In this document: one piece after another, positions 17,227 to 28,500 of the stretch
Position numbering within the stretch: the first letter of the stretch is position 1
Layout of the letters: each line of letters begins with the position of its first letter
Assembly (NCBI RefSeq): GCF_003337435.1
Contig: NZ_QPJS01000005.1
Span: 62,001-126,000 of the forward strand
DNA: 64,000 nucleotides
From: Schleiferia thermophila
Lineage (GTDB): Bacteria > Bacteroidota > Bacteroidia > Flavobacteriales > Schleiferiaceae
Direction of reading: 5' to 3'
Notes under the pieces: model-generated
Database searches by the model: none
What the model was told of the DNA's origin: nothing
What the model saw: the letters and a program-made list of their open reading frames with translations, nothing else
Translations under genes and position numbers: made by a program

Positions 17227-18483
17227 TCAGGACACGGCCTTGAGATGTTTGAACACATCGGAGTGTTCCAGCTGCATGGAGGCATATTCCACGCTGAGCA
17301 CAAAGGTGTTTTCCTTAATTTGCATGGATGGCAGCTCAAACATGGCTTCCGTGAGAATGGTTTCACAAATGGATCTCAATCCTCTGGCTCCCAGCTTATA
17401 GCTTACCGCTTTATCCACGATGTAGTCAATGGTTTCGTCCGGTACTATCAATTCAATGCCATCGAGGGCAAAGAGCTTTTTATACTGCTTGAGCAATGCA
17501 TTTTTGGGTTCTGTAAGTACTCTGCGCAGCGCCTCTGCGTCCAAGGGTTTGAGATGGCACACCACAGGAAGGCGCCCCAGCAATTCGGGAATCAGACCAA
17601 AAGTCCTGAGATCGGAGTGATTGACATATTCGAGCAGCTGCTCTTTGCCAAGAGACCTCTGAAGGCTGGAGTGATAGCCTACGGTTGTGGTGTTCAGTCT
17701 TCGGCCGATGATTTTGTCGATTCCCTCAAAGGCACCTCCGGCGATAAACAGGATGTTGCGCGTATCGACTTCGATAAACTTTTGCTCAGGGTGTTTTCTG
17801 CCGCCCTGTGGCGGTACATTTACCTTACTGCCTTCCAGCAGTTTCAGCAAGGCTTGCTGTACACCCTCGCCCGATACATCCCGGGTGATGGAGGGATTGT
17901 CACCTTTTCTGGCAATTTTGTCGATTTCGTCAATAAATACAATGCCTTTTTGTACTGCTTCCACGTTGTAGTCAGCAGCTTGCAACAAGCGTGTGAGAAT
18001 GCTTTCCACATCTTCGCCCACATAGCCGGCTTCAGTGAGTACAGTGGCATCAACCATCGCAAAAGGCACGTCGAGCAGCTTAGCCACTGTACGTGCCAGA
18101 AGGGTTTTACCGGTACCCGTCTCACCGACGAGTATGATGTTGGATTTTTCCAGTTCTACATCATCAACTTCCGCACTTTCGCTAAAAATTCGCTTGTAGT
18201 GATTATATACAGCCACAGAAATGACTTTCTTGGCCATGTCTTGTCCGATCACATATTCATCGAGATACGACTTGATTTCGGAGGGTTTGTATATCTTGGT
18301 TTTTTTCTGACCGGAGCCGGGTTTGCGTTTTTTAGGTTCCTCACCCATTTCAGCACTTACCAGGTCATAGGCCTGCATCACACAATAGTCGCAGATCAGG
18401 CCGTTAATGCCTGTGATGAGCATGTTTACATCATTCTTTTCCCTCCCACAGAAAGAGCAAAACTGATGGTCAGGACTTTTCAT
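17227..18483 (-). CDS. clpX: ATP-dependent Clp protease ATP-binding subunit ClpX
   Basis: AAA+ unfoldase that feeds substrates to ClpP. N-terminal zinc-binding domain with four cysteines ([11 protein letters not shown] and [11 protein letters not shown]), Walker [12 protein letters not shown], Walker [13 protein letters not shown], arginine-sensor region and the C-terminal small domain ([17 protein letters not shown]). 418 residues, normal. The start codon overlaps the clpP stop by one base (TGATG), so it is translated after clpP in a tig-clpP-clpX operon. Its 3' end is only 6 bp from the convergent pyruvate kinase-like gene, with no visible terminator. Confidence 0.97.
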   Translation of the reverse strand: MKSPDHQFCSFCGREKNDVNMLITGINGLICDYCVMQAYDLVSAEMGEEPKKRKPGSGQKKTKIYKPSEIKSYLDEYVIGQDMAKKVISVAVYNHYKRIFSESAEVDDVELEKSNIILVGETGTGKTLLARTVAKLLDVPFAMVDATVLTEAGYVGEDVESILTRLLQAADYNVEAVQKGIVFIDEIDKIARKGDNPSITRDVSGEGVQQALLKLLEGSKVNVPPQGGRKHPEQKFIEVDTRNILFIAGGAFEGIDKIIGRRLNTTTVGYHSSLQRSLGKEQLLEYVNHSDLRTFGLIPELLGRLPVVCHLKPLDAEALRRVLTEPKNALLKQYKKLFALDGIELIVPDETIDYIVDKAVSYKLGARGLRSICETILTEAMFELPSMQIKENTFVLSVEYASMQLEHSDVFKHLKAVS

Positions 18484-19163
18484 CAGGAGTTTGCATTTGT
18501 TTTTTTAGAGAGCAGAATATCGTCGATCATGCCATATTCTTTGGCTTCTTCGCTGCGCATCCAGTAGTCGCGGTCGCTGTCAGCCGATATTTTTTCAAAA
18601 GGCTGTCCGGTGTGTTGTGCCAGGATGTTGTAAAGCTCATCGCGAACCCTGAGCGTTTCCTTCAGGGCAATTTCCATATCAGAAACCTGCCCCTGAGTAC
18701 CGCTCATCGGCTGGTGTATCATGATGCGGCTGTGCTTCAGTGCAGTTCTCTTGCCTTTGGTTCCTGCACACAGCAGTACGGCAGCCATAGAAGCAGCGAT
18801 GCCCGTGCAGATTGTGGCTACATCGGGTGCCACCACTTGCATTGTATCGTAAATCCCTAAGCCTGCATACACCGATCCGCCGGGTGAATTCAGATAAATC
18901 TGAATGTCCTTTTTCGGGTCAACGCTCTCTAAAAACAACAGCTGTGCCTGCACTATGTTGGCTACCTGGTCGTTTATAGCGGTTCCCAGGAATATAATCC
19001 TGTCCATCATCAGACGGCTGAATACATCCATCTGGGCCACATTCAACTGACGCTCTTCGATGATGTAAGGAGTCAACGAATTGGCCAGATACGATTCCAC
19101 GTTCAGAGATGAAATGGATTTATGTTTTATGGCATATTTTTTAAATTCTTTACCGAAGTCCAT
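18483..19163 (-). CDS. clpP: ATP-dependent Clp protease proteolytic subunit
   Basis: Serine peptidase that forms the double-heptamer chamber. Counting from MDFGKEF, the nucleophile is S125 in [11 protein letters not shown], the base H150 in [11 protein letters not shown], and the aspartate follows in the DRDYWM region. The [14 protein letters not shown] oxyanion loop is intact. The ATG at 19163 is preferred; TTG at 19169 adds two residues. The longer than usual N-terminus (about 30 residues before SLTPYIIEE) may be partly processed. It starts 8 bp after the tig stop. Confidence 0.96.
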   Translation of the reverse strand: MDFGKEFKKYAIKHKSISSLNVESYLANSLTPYIIEERQLNVAQMDVFSRLMMDRIIFLGTAINDQVANIVQAQLLFLESVDPKKDIQIYLNSPGGSVYAGLGIYDTMQVVAPDVATICTGIAASMAAVLLCAGTKGKRTALKHSRIMIHQPMSGTQGQVSDMEIALKETLRVRDELYNILAQHTGQPFEKISADSDRDYWMRSEEAKEYGMIDDILLSKKTNANS

Positions 19164-19171
19164 TGTCAAAG

Positions 19172-20482
19172 CTATTTTTGATTAGAAAGTATTTCTTTGA
19201 ATTGGGTAAACGTCACTTGGAAGGGGTTTGTTTTTACGGATTTAATTTTCTCAAAAAGAGCCTCTTCATACACCCGATCATACATGGTTTCGGATTGACG
19301 ACTGTCGTTGAGGTTGTTTTCCACAATTTGGACGATCAAATCCTTAAGGGCCTCCCTTTTTTCTTCATCAATGCTGTTCAGGTGTTGATTGACATAATAA
19401 TCTCTGACCTGCTCCCTGGAAATTTGTATATCCAGAAGCTTATTTATGGCTTTGCTGATGATGTTGCTTTTGATTTCGTACTCAAGCTGAGGGTATATGG
19501 ATTCGAACTTTATTTCTTTGTTTTTTTCCTCCCGACTCCACCATTTTTCTAAAAATTCTTTCGGAATTCCATTGATTTTCGCTTCTGCTTTGGTCTTTAT
19601 GTGTTGTATGTACACCCTTAAGGCGTCTTCGTTCAGATACTTTTCTATTTGTTCACGAATGGCGCTTAAAAGCTCCTCTTCGTTGTCAAACTTTCTGCTG
19701 TGTCCGAAGATCAAATCTTTCAACTCATCCATGGAAGGATCTTCGAAGCGGACCATTGCATCAAAGTGCAGATGATGCGCGGCTGTCAGTTCAGAAAATT
19801 TTTTATCATCCGGATTGACCAGAAATTCAGCAATGCGAATTTCCGTGTTTTGTTGGTCAAAAGCACTTTTAAATTCATCCAGTTTTTCGGGCAGGATGTC
19901 GGATTTGAGCACTACAACTGCATGGTCATGCGGCTGGCCGGGCTGCTGGTGGTCGTCATGTGCTGAGGTATGAACCAGAACTCTGAATCCATCGGCTTGA
20001 GAAAAATCATCGGTTGTTACGGTTTTCTTGTTTCGGATTTTGATGTTTTCCAACTCTTGTGCAAACTCCTCATCCGTCAGATACACCTGATAGAGGACTT
20101 CGCTGTGCAAATCCTCTGTGGAGAGCTCCAAGTCAGGTTCTAAGGCATATTCAAAGTGAAAGGCAAGATGTTCACCTGTGGTAAAATCTGCCTCCGGTGC
20201 CAACTCAGCCAAAGGCTCGAGTAGCAATTTCAGATTTTTTTCTTTCAATTCTTGATTGAAATAGGAATAGACCTTTTGGTATGTTTCATCAAAACCCAAA
20301 CCTTGTCCATACATTTTCAGCACTACAGCTTCCGGTGCTTTGCCCGGACGAAAACCCGGTATGTTGGCAGTGCTTTGTACTTTTTTTAAGGCTTTTTTTC
20401 TCTCAGCAAGGTATTCTTCTTTCGACACAGTTATGGTCATTCGCTGATGATTATCAGAAAGTTCTACGGTCGTATTTTCCAT
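19172..20482 (-). CDS. tig: trigger factor (ribosome-associated chaperone and prolyl isomerase)
   Basis: Binds the ribosome at the peptide exit and shields nascent chains. N-terminal ribosome-binding domain contains the conserved NIPGFRPGKAPEAVV signature (~residues 39-53, close to the E. coli GFRxGK loop). The middle region (about 150-245) aligns in position with the FKBP-type isomerase domain but is weakly conserved, as is usual in Bacteroidota. The long helical C-terminal chaperone domain completes 436 residues. First gene of tig-clpP-clpX, a classic arrangement linking folding with proteolysis. Confidence 0.9.
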   Translation of the reverse strand: MENTTVELSDNHQRMTITVSKEEYLAERKKALKKVQSTANIPGFRPGKAPEAVVLKMYGQGLGFDETYQKVYSYFNQELKEKNLKLLLEPLAELAPEADFTTGEHLAFHFEYALEPDLELSTEDLHSEVLYQVYLTDEEFAQELENIKIRNKKTVTTDDFSQADGFRVLVHTSAHDDHQQPGQPHDHAVVVLKSDILPEKLDEFKSAFDQQNTEIRIAEFLVNPDDKKFSELTAAHHLHFDAMVRFEDPSMDELKDLIFGHSRKFDNEEELLSAIREQIEKYLNEDALRVYIQHIKTKAEAKINGIPKEFLEKWWSREEKNKEIKFESIYPQLEYEIKSNIISKAINKLLDIQISREQVRDYYVNQHLNSIDEEKREALKDLIVQIVENNLNDSRQSETMYDRVYEEALFEKIKSVKTNPFQVTFTQFKEILSNQK

Positions 20483-20506
20483 TGTACGCTAATCAGTTTG
20501 AACCGA

Positions 20507-20514
20507 CAAAACTA
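20507..20514 (-). promoter_or_regulatory. -7 element TAGTTTTG for tig-clpP-clpX
   Basis: Exact TAnnTTTG match on the minus strand, 24 bp before the tig ATG. No strong -33 element was recognised. Confidence 0.45.
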
Positions 20515-20648
20515 TCCAATTCCAGGGTATTTTATTGGACTTTGTTAAAAAACCACGTAGTCAAAAAAAATAAAAAGGTGTTTTTAACAACTTTGTTTTA
20601 TTTCCTTTAAAATTATTCTACTTTTACCGCATTATTAATCCCATCCAA

Positions 20649-21794
20649 ATGAAAAATATGTTACATTCCGTAACTCTACTCCTATCAGTATTTTTTTCAA
20701 CTTTGAATTCCATAGCTCAGCATGGACATTTTGTAGTGAGCAGTACCATAAGCTTTCTGCAGAATAGCTCTCCACTTGATTCGAGGGAATTTGCCAGATA
20801 TAAACTAAACACTGCTCTGACCCCTGAAATTGGCTATCAATTCAATGATAACTTTTATGCAGGCGCTTTTTTGTCCGTTGGGATCTTGAACGGTGCAGAC
20901 ATCACGCGCTATTACGAAACTACTTTTTTCTCCCCCGGAGTTAACGGTCGTTTCAATTTTATGCCGCTGATTAGTAATCGTACGAAAGTCAGGTTGGAAG
21001 CTGACGCTGGCCTACAAGTGTTGTCCTTCTACGGCACATTGTACAACAGAAATTCCAATGCCCGCCTTAGCCAGGTGCCTGCCAACAGAAATACCCTGAG
21101 TTTTGGACCGGGTGGATATTTAGGTGCGCGCATGGCCTTCCCGGTATCGAAAAGTCTCGGAGTTACAGTGGGCTACCGATGGCATGTGCTTAACAATCCA
21201 TGGATCGATTTGGTCAAAAAAACTACGGACGAGTCTTTTTCATTCATACACGATGTGCATGTAGATTTGAGACTTTCCTTAGAAAATATGCTGAAGGGTA
21301 ATGAAGTTCGAGTGGACAGAAAAAAATACCAAAACCTGAACACCCAATTACAAGACCTGCAGCAAAATCAACAAAGACTGGTTGCCAGCAATGAAGCCAG
21401 ACTTAAAGAGAAAGACGACCAAATCGTGGCAATGGCTCGCGAAATCGACAGCCTGAGGGCTTACATCGCCTCCATGCCCGAGAGGGAAACGGATAGCGAC
21501 ATGGCTCCTGCTGTTTCCTCATCGACCAGAAGTCCCGGAAAACAAGTTGACCCTATGGATGCGGTCAAGACCAAAGCCTTCCGAATCGTCGTCGGCAGCT
21601 TCCCCACTCAGCTCATGGCTCAATCCTATATGGAAAAATCCCCGCTGAACAATCCGGATATGTTTGTGGTGTATGTAGAAGACCTCAAAACCTACAGGGT
21701 CATTTACAAATCGTATCCTACACGCGAAGCCGCTGCAAAAGACCTTGGAAAGGTGCGTGAATCTGTGAAAACTGCCTGGATCATCTATTTTTGA
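20649..21794 (+). CDS. outer-membrane beta-barrel fused to a coiled coil and a SPOR domain
   Basis: 381 residues. Signal peptide to NSIAQ, then about 200 residues of beta-barrel strands (EIGYQFNDNFYAGAFLSVGIL, FGPGGYLGARMAFPVS, HDVHVDLRLSLE), a coiled coil of about 55 residues (KYQNLNTQLQDLQQNQQRL ... AREIDSLRAYI), a Ser/Pro-rich linker, and a C-terminal SPOR domain (RIVVGSFPTQLMAQSYMEK, YRVIYKSYPTREAAAKDLGK). SPOR domains bind denuded peptidoglycan glycan strands, so the protein may tie the outer membrane to the cell wall in the way OmpA does. The combination is unusual. Own terminator downstream. Confidence 0.78.
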   Translation: MKNMLHSVTLLLSVFFSTLNSIAQHGHFVVSSTISFLQNSSPLDSREFARYKLNTALTPEIGYQFNDNFYAGAFLSVGILNGADITRYYETTFFSPGVNGRFNFMPLISNRTKVRLEADAGLQVLSFYGTLYNRNSNARLSQVPANRNTLSFGPGGYLGARMAFPVSKSLGVTVGYRWHVLNNPWIDLVKKTTDESFSFIHDVHVDLRLSLENMLKGNEVRVDRKKYQNLNTQLQDLQQNQQRLVASNEARLKEKDDQIVAMAREIDSLRAYIASMPERETDSDMAPAVSSSTRSPGKQVDPMDAVKTKAFRIVVGSFPTQLMAQSYMEKSPLNNPDMFVVYVEDLKTYRVIYKSYPTREAAAKDLGKVRESVKTAWIIYF

Positions 21795-21825
21795 GTGCTT
21801 TTAATTTAGGTTCTATTTACTTCAA

Positions 21826-21865
21826 AACTCTGTGGTTGGATGTTCTTCTTCCACAGAGTTTTTTA
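21826..21865 (+). terminator. rho-independent terminator
   Basis: AACTCTGTGG (21826-21835), 15-nt loop, CCACAGAGTT (21851-21860), followed by TTTTATTTT. Confidence 0.85.
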
Positions 21866-21870
21866 TTTTG

Positions 21871-22333
21871 ATGCTGCTATTCTTTTATTCTCCGACTCTG
21901 GAAATCTAAAGCTTTTAGCCCTGTAAGTACTAAATTCGTAAAACATCATACTGTTCAAATGCAAACTATAGCATCTCTAAACATAAGAAAAAATTTTTTC
22001 GATTATTGGTCATCCGCATTAACAAAATGAATTCATATTTCATTCTACAGAAATGAAAACCCTATCGATTGAATTTCGGAAGATAATTTATTTAAGCTAA
22101 ACACCGAGCGGGTTTTGTTCAAAAAATTCATGCTTTAAAAAATTATTCTCAGTGGGTTTAAAAGCACCGGAATGCTAATACCATATTGATGAAAAAACTC
22201 TGTAGGAGCGATATGTCAATAAACCGGCTTTGAAGAAAAGCGACGAATATGATTAATCAATACAAACCAGGGAAATGTTGACATCATCTCCAAATCTAAC
22301 AAAAAAACAAGTTCTGCAAGGATTTTTAATTCA
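21871..22333. other. A+T-rich gene-free stretch
   Basis: About 460 bp between two terminators. No open frame with protein character was seen. A 10-bp palindrome ATGAATTCAT lies near 22028. Otherwise nothing recognisable. Confidence 0.55.
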
Positions 22334-22369
22334 ATAAAAAACCCACATCCGATCAAGCCGGATGTGGGT
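22334..22369 (-). terminator. rho-independent terminator of the giant beta-helix operon
   Basis: On the minus strand ACCCACATCCG pairs with CGGATGTGGGT (arms 22359-22369 and 22341-22351, 7-nt loop), then a T run (22334-22340). Confidence 0.9.
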
Positions 22370-22395
22370 AAAACCTGATCATAAACCAATGTATA

Positions 22396-22569
22396 TCAAT
22401 CTTTCCTCTCCCTCTGTTTACGGGCATATTCGCTGATGCCGTAGGTAACACCTGCAGCTGCCAGCAGGCCAATGATGCCATCCAGAGGAGTGGGATTGTT
22501 GGGCATTCCGGGCTGGGCAATCAATACCATCGGCAGTATGGCTGTCAAAGTCAACACAAGCTTTTTCAT
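22396..22569 (-). CDS. 57-residue signal-peptide protein with C-terminal membrane-like segment
   Basis: Too small for most gene finders. MKKLVLTLTAILPMVLIAQ is a signal peptide; the mature ~38 residues read PTPLDGIIGLLAAAGVTYG and then a basic tail (ARKQRERKD). Short proteins with a P-x-D-G-I-G-L-L-x-A-A-G hydrophobic segment and a basic end are common in Bacteroidota, often beside T9SS-secreted proteins, and resemble exosortase/PEP-CTERM-like sorting tails in layout. It starts 20 bp after the giant protein's stop and shares its terminator, so it is co-transcribed. Function unknown. Confidence 0.7.
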   Translation of the reverse strand: MKKLVLTLTAILPMVLIAQPGMPNNPTPLDGIIGLLAAAGVTYGISEYARKQRERKD

Positions 22570-22589
22570 AGCGATCAATATTTTGAAGA

Positions 22590-25500
22590 TTAGTAAACAA
22601 ACTTTACGGTGGTCTGACCTTCGCGGCTGATCAATTGGACCATGTAAACTCCCGGACGCAGGGAGGGAATTGACCACCGGGTCAGCTCTCCGGCTCCGAT
22701 AGCGATGACTTCCTCTGCTATGCGCTTGCCGCTTACATCCACCAGCCTGGCGGTAACAGGCCCGCTGAATCCGAGTGATTTCAGATGGATGCGGCCGTCG
22801 AAATACCATGCCTGAAGTCCTTTGATTCCACCGGATGACAGCTCCTGCTGGCCTACGTTGATCTGGTTGTAGTGCAGCACAAAGCGATCTTTGTTCATCT
22901 GTGGAGTGTGGGTGAAGGTGTAGGCACTTTGATTGTTTTGGAATACGAAGGTGGCATTGGTCTGCTTGTCTTCCAGGGTCACTTCGATGGTCGGGTCTAT
23001 TTCATCCCGGTTGATGTGGAAGGTGAAGGTGCCTTGTACATCGCTTTCAAACCATACCGGCACGCTGGCTGTGCCCGTAAACGCCGGTAGATAGTTGAGT
23101 GCAAAGGATTGCATGCCGCTGCGGCTGTACACATTGTGCATGCCAGCATCGTTGCGCAGTTTGTACCCATCGTACAGGCGGTCGAAGCCAGGTGTACCAT
23201 TGTTGTGGAAGCTGATCACAGCCTGATCGTCATATCCGTTGGCCGTGTTGGTCACTTTGATTCGTGTCAGCACTTCCCCGGCACCTGGTTTCTCGATCAC
23301 CTGAGTACTGTTGGTGCTGCGCTGAGCGATATCGGCAGTGAGCGGCTCTGAAACAGTGGTTCTGATCCAGAAGCCCTGCATGGGTGGAATGTACCGACGA
23401 TTGGAAGTCTCCGAAGTATTCCAGGCGACCCAGCCGGTATTGGTAGAGTTGCGGATGTAGATGGCAGCTCCTGTGTTGGGTCCGAGGGTCTGGCCGTTCC
23501 AGTCGTAGGAGGTCAGGTATGGATTTGCCAGGCAGTTCCAGCCGTCCGTAGGCCCGTCGATGGTGGGGAAAGTAGGTGTATTGGTGTACCCCAATGTAGC
23601 TGTCAGATTGGCTGCACTTCCGTAATTTCCGGTCAGCGACACGGCACCGGGTATTGGTCGGATAAAGGTGCCAAAGGGCGAATTTCCGAAGTAGGCCACA
23701 TATCCGAGTCCGCGGATAAAGTTTTCGGTCGCGCTGGCAGGTAATACATAATCGCCTGTGGAGGCATCCCAACGGCGCAGCGGAGACTCTGTCGCACTGG
23801 TCACATTGAATTCACTGGTGCCGTCGTGCAGCTGATTGATGGGCACAGCAAAGGGCGATCCGATGGTATACCAGCGGGCGTTGTTGGGTCCGGTGGATGC
23901 ATTCAGATACATCTGGCGGGTGAAGGTGCCGCTGCCCCTCACCGCTTGCTCCAGCAGGGAACCATAGCCTGAAGCCGTGGCTTCCAGCAGCACATTTCCG
24001 TTGTTGGCTAGGGCTGATGCACTGCCCATGGTCAGTGAGCCGCCGGCTTTTACCGTGAGGGTACAGCCAGTGGCGATGAGCAGTTCTTCATCGAGATTCA
24101 CGGCTGAAGAGATCTCCGGCTGGGTCACTGAACTATTGATCACAGCTACCACAGTAGATGCCGTAGGTACGGCACCATGACTCCAGTTGGCAGTATTGGT
24201 CCAGGCGGCTGTGCTGCCGAGCCAGACTCCGGGTACTGTGCCTTCGTAAGCGCCTTTGGCAGGGGCGGTAGCGCTGCGGGTAGCACCTGTGATGTCGGTA
24301 GTTATGCCGCTGATGGGTTGGGCAAAATAGCCGTTGAAATCCGTAGGTGTCAGATCAGTAGAGGAGGTAAAGCTGGGATTGCGGCTGATGGACATTCCGT
24401 CCTGACCGGTGGCCGTCTGCCAGTCGGTGAGGGTGGTGATGTTTGTATTACCAAACATTCCAATATTCTGCGCAAAATAATTGTTGAAATTGATTGTGCT
24501 AAAGGGAAGGGATGAAGATTCTATTGCGACAGCGTATCTCGTGCCGGTAGTCATCTGATTGGCTATCACGTTGTTTTGCAGTACGTTTCCGGATGTCGTA
24601 ATGTTATGCACCAATACTCCGGAGCTGTTAGCAGCATTTGGTTGATTGGTCACCAGATTGATGGAATTGTGTGCAATCAAATAGCCCCCTCCGCTCTCCA
24701 GCCGTATTCCAACTCCATTATCTGTTCTATTACCAGTCCATCCTCGTCCTCTTATATTGCTGATGGAATTGTTTACTACCGACAGGTTTGTGCTGGATGA
24801 GGTTGAAGCTAACCGAATACCGCTCATACCCCATGCATTAGAATGAAAATTAAATGCGTTATCAATTATGTTTCGAGCAATTGTGCCGCCGGATTGAATC
24901 CCAGCAACAGCTATCGCAGCAGGGTCATTGTTGTTAATATTAGCTAAGATACCAGTAATGGTATTGCCCACCACGGAAATGTTTGACTGATTGGATACAA
25001 AAATACCTGAATGACCTATGGAATCTCCCACTGCTAACGGGACAATCTGATTGAATGAAACCAAATTGTTATCCTCTGCTGACGTTGGACCAACTAAGAC
25101 AATTCCATATAGAGCTTTTCTTATGATGTTTTCTGTATACAGATTATCGGAATTTGGAGCCAAAGCTGCAGTTCCAATGGTCGGTCCGCTGGAAACAATG
25201 GCGGCTAAAGTGCCAGATGTTGAACCTCCTTCTAATATACAGTTCCTGATCACATTGTTGGTAGCGCCATTTCCGGCCGAAGGTGAAATCAGCCAAATAC
25301 ATGCTGCCGATGATGAGGTACTGCTATTAACTATTCGAAGATATTCGCCACTGCCACCAAACCTTCCGTCGATGGTGACCCGATCCGCTCCATTAAGGCG
25401 TATCAGGCCGCCGGCAAACGAACCGGAGATCAGTCGCGGGTCGGCATCATCGGGTCGGATGGTAATGGTATATCCCCCCGGCGAGACTTCTCCAAATTCA

Positions 25501-28500
25501 TTCAGAGCTACCGTGCCAGGCTCCGTGATATCGCTGATGATCTCAGCGATCAGATCACCCCCCAATAGTGAATTGTTGACCGCCTCAAACAATCCTCCGG
25601 TGCCCGTCAGTGTGGCATAGGTGCCTCCGGTGCCCACCGTTACCGTGCCGGAGAGCGGAGTAGCTATGGAGTATTGATTGATTGTGCCTCCAATGGGAAA
25701 ATTAGCAGCGGTCAGCGCCACAGAAGTGGGTGCGGTGGCAAATGTACCGGAATTGATCCCCACATTGGGCGTAGGTGCCAGGTCCTGTGCCACTACAAAA
25801 TATTGAATCACATCGCCGGCCGACACAGCACCTCCGTTGAGTAGGGTGTAGTCGATGGTAAAATTGAAAGGAGAGGAAGTATTGGAGGCTTCCACAAACT
25901 TCCAGCCGTTGTCGGAGGAGGTGTTTCCTGCGAAGGTATTGTTGTCCGATGACTTTTTGTAGTAGATCCTCGGCCGTGTGCCGCTTGTCGTATTCACTCC
26001 GCTGACGTCGGTAATGGTGGCAAAACCGGTCAACACCCGTGAAGTGCCCACAGGACCATTGCTAAGCGCAGTGTAGCTGATCGCCGGAGCAGCTAAATCT
26101 GCGACTTGTTCATAGGCCCCGATGGTAGGAGTCGTAGCACTTCTCGAGGTGCCGAGAAAATCCACCGTGATACCGCTGATCGGAGTACCCGCTCCTACTA
26201 AGGGAGAACCCGGCTGAGGAGAAAGATTTGTATTGGAGTTAAACAGAGGATCTGCCGAAATGGAGTTGGCATCCTGACCGGTGGCTGTCTGCCAGGCGGT
26301 GAGGGTGGTCACATCGGCTGAACTGATAAAACCAAGTATTCCCTCCGGACCGGATGGATAATAATCGTTGTAGTTGATCGTGGTAAAGGCTGAAGCTGCT
26401 GCTGCAGAGTAGATGGCATAACTCTTCGATGTGGTATTTCCAAGATTGTCCATGCTGTTGGCAAACACATTGTTTCGAATGTCCAAATTGCTTGCTCCGC
26501 TACCCACATACAAAGCTGTTGTAATCGTTGATGTTGCCGCACGGGTATATGTATTGTACATGTTAACGCTGTTGTAATAGAGGTTTATACCGCCAGTGGT
26601 GGTAGTTAAGGTTGAAGAATTACCAATAACCCCAATCACAATACCCATTGACGAAGAATTGCCGAAAGCGCTCCAGTTATCGCCTGTAACTCCGTACACC
26701 ACATTGTTTGCCAGGGTGATGTTGCTGGATGTGGAGCCAGTACCTACTGTAATCCCTCTGCCACCATAACCGTCTGAGCCCGTATAAGCACTTCTTTTTA
26801 CGACATTGGATGAAACCATGGTATTGCTCACCCCTGTTTCCAGCGAAATGCCTACAGGGGCATTGGATGTACTTTGTTGTACATCTACCTCATTGCCAGA
26901 AATGGTAGAGCCTAAAACATTGCTTACGCGGATGCCGATGGCTGCGACGCTCGTACTGCAGGTTACTGAGTTGCCTGAGATGGTCAGGTTGTCTAAGCCG
27001 CCGGCTGAGGTAGAAGCCGTTCCAAAGGCATAAATACCATTGGAGGCAACCGTAATGGTGTTGTTTAAAATGGAATTGTCATCGTTGTCGGCACCCGAAC
27101 TGCCCAGGGTACTGCCTCCAAGGTGAATGCCATACGTCGTAGCAGCGATGGTACCGGTAGAGATTGTACAATTTCGTATCGTATTGTTGGTAGCCCCCTG
27201 GCCTGCTCCGGAGCTGATGAGCATAAATACGGCAGAACTGCTTGTCGAGGTATTTTGAAAGGTCAACCAACTGCCACTGCCACCAAACCTTCCATCGATG
27301 GTGACCCGATCTGCTCCATTCAGGCGTATCAGGCCGCCGGCAAACGAACCGGAGATCGTTTTACTGCTGGCATCGGCCGGGCGGATGGTCAGGGTCCAGG
27401 GACCTCCGGATTCTGTAAATTGATTCAGAGCATTGGCGCCGGTTTCCGTCAGATTGTCCAGAATTTCGGCTACAATGTTTCCGGATACGATTTTGGCATT
27501 GATATCCGCAAACAATCCTCCGGCTCCGGTAAGCGAGGGATAATCACCTCCGGTGCCTACCGTGACCGTACCGGAAATGGTGGGGACAATATTGAACGTA
27601 TTGATGGAGCCGCTGATCGGGAAATTTCCGGACACCAGGGCCACAGAAGTGGGTGCGGTGGCAAACGTACCGGAATTGATCCCCACATTGGGCGTAGGTG
27701 CCATATCCTGTGCCACTACAAAGTATTGAATCACATCGCCCACAGACACCCCGCCACCGTTGAGTAAGGTATAGTCGACGGTAAAGTCGAAAGGTGAGGA
27801 TGTATTGGAGGCTTCCACAAACTTCCAGCCGTTGTCGGAGGAGGTATTGCCCACAAAGTTATTGGCATCCGTTGATTTTTTGTAATATATCCTAGGCCGT
27901 GTGCCGCTTGTCGTATTTACCCCACTGGGATCGGTGATGGTGGCAAAACCGGTCAGCACCCGCGAGGTAGCCACAATGTCGTTGCTTAACGTGGTGTAGG
28001 AAATCGAAGGCCCTACTAAATCCAGCGGAGTCATATTCCCTTCAAAACCTCCGATATCAGGTGTAGAAGCACTGCGGGTGGTGCCGTAGTAGTCATCCGT
28101 AATTCCTAAAATGGGCACCCCTCCGCTTTCAATCTGGGTTGGGATGTTCAGGTCAATTTTCAGAAAGTCAGCAGAACTGCCTGAGATGCTCTGGAAATTG
28201 GGATTTTCGGTCACAGAGGCTGCATCGCGGGGCGCTACACGGGCCTTGTAGTCCGAAAGCGTCTGATCCGAATTGGTCCCATCGAAGAAAATCAGATTGG
28301 TGGTGCTGGGCGTTCCGGCATAAAACAAATTGTTGTTGGAAGCGCTGGCAAAATTTGCAAGAGCAGTACCCGACCTTTGATAGGCAACTGTTCTACCCGT
28401 GCCGTTGGCCGTGGATACATTCACAAAAATGTTGTTGCGCATGGTCAAAGCTGCTGTAGTAGCTGTGGCATTAGCAGTAACAAACAGCGCTGCCGAACCA

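Noticed and set aside
17245-18567. 440-codon open frame on the plus strand across clpX
   Set aside because: Antisense shadow of the fully conserved clpX; no protein-like signature, and clpX motifs explain the sequence.
22570-22809. 80-residue N-terminal extension of the 57-residue protein
   Set aside because: Overlaps the end of the giant gene in another frame, Arg-rich, and would bury a good signal peptide.
25230-27995. CRISPR-like repetition in the giant gene
   Set aside because: Long in-frame coding repeats of about 830 bp, not short direct repeats with unique spacers.
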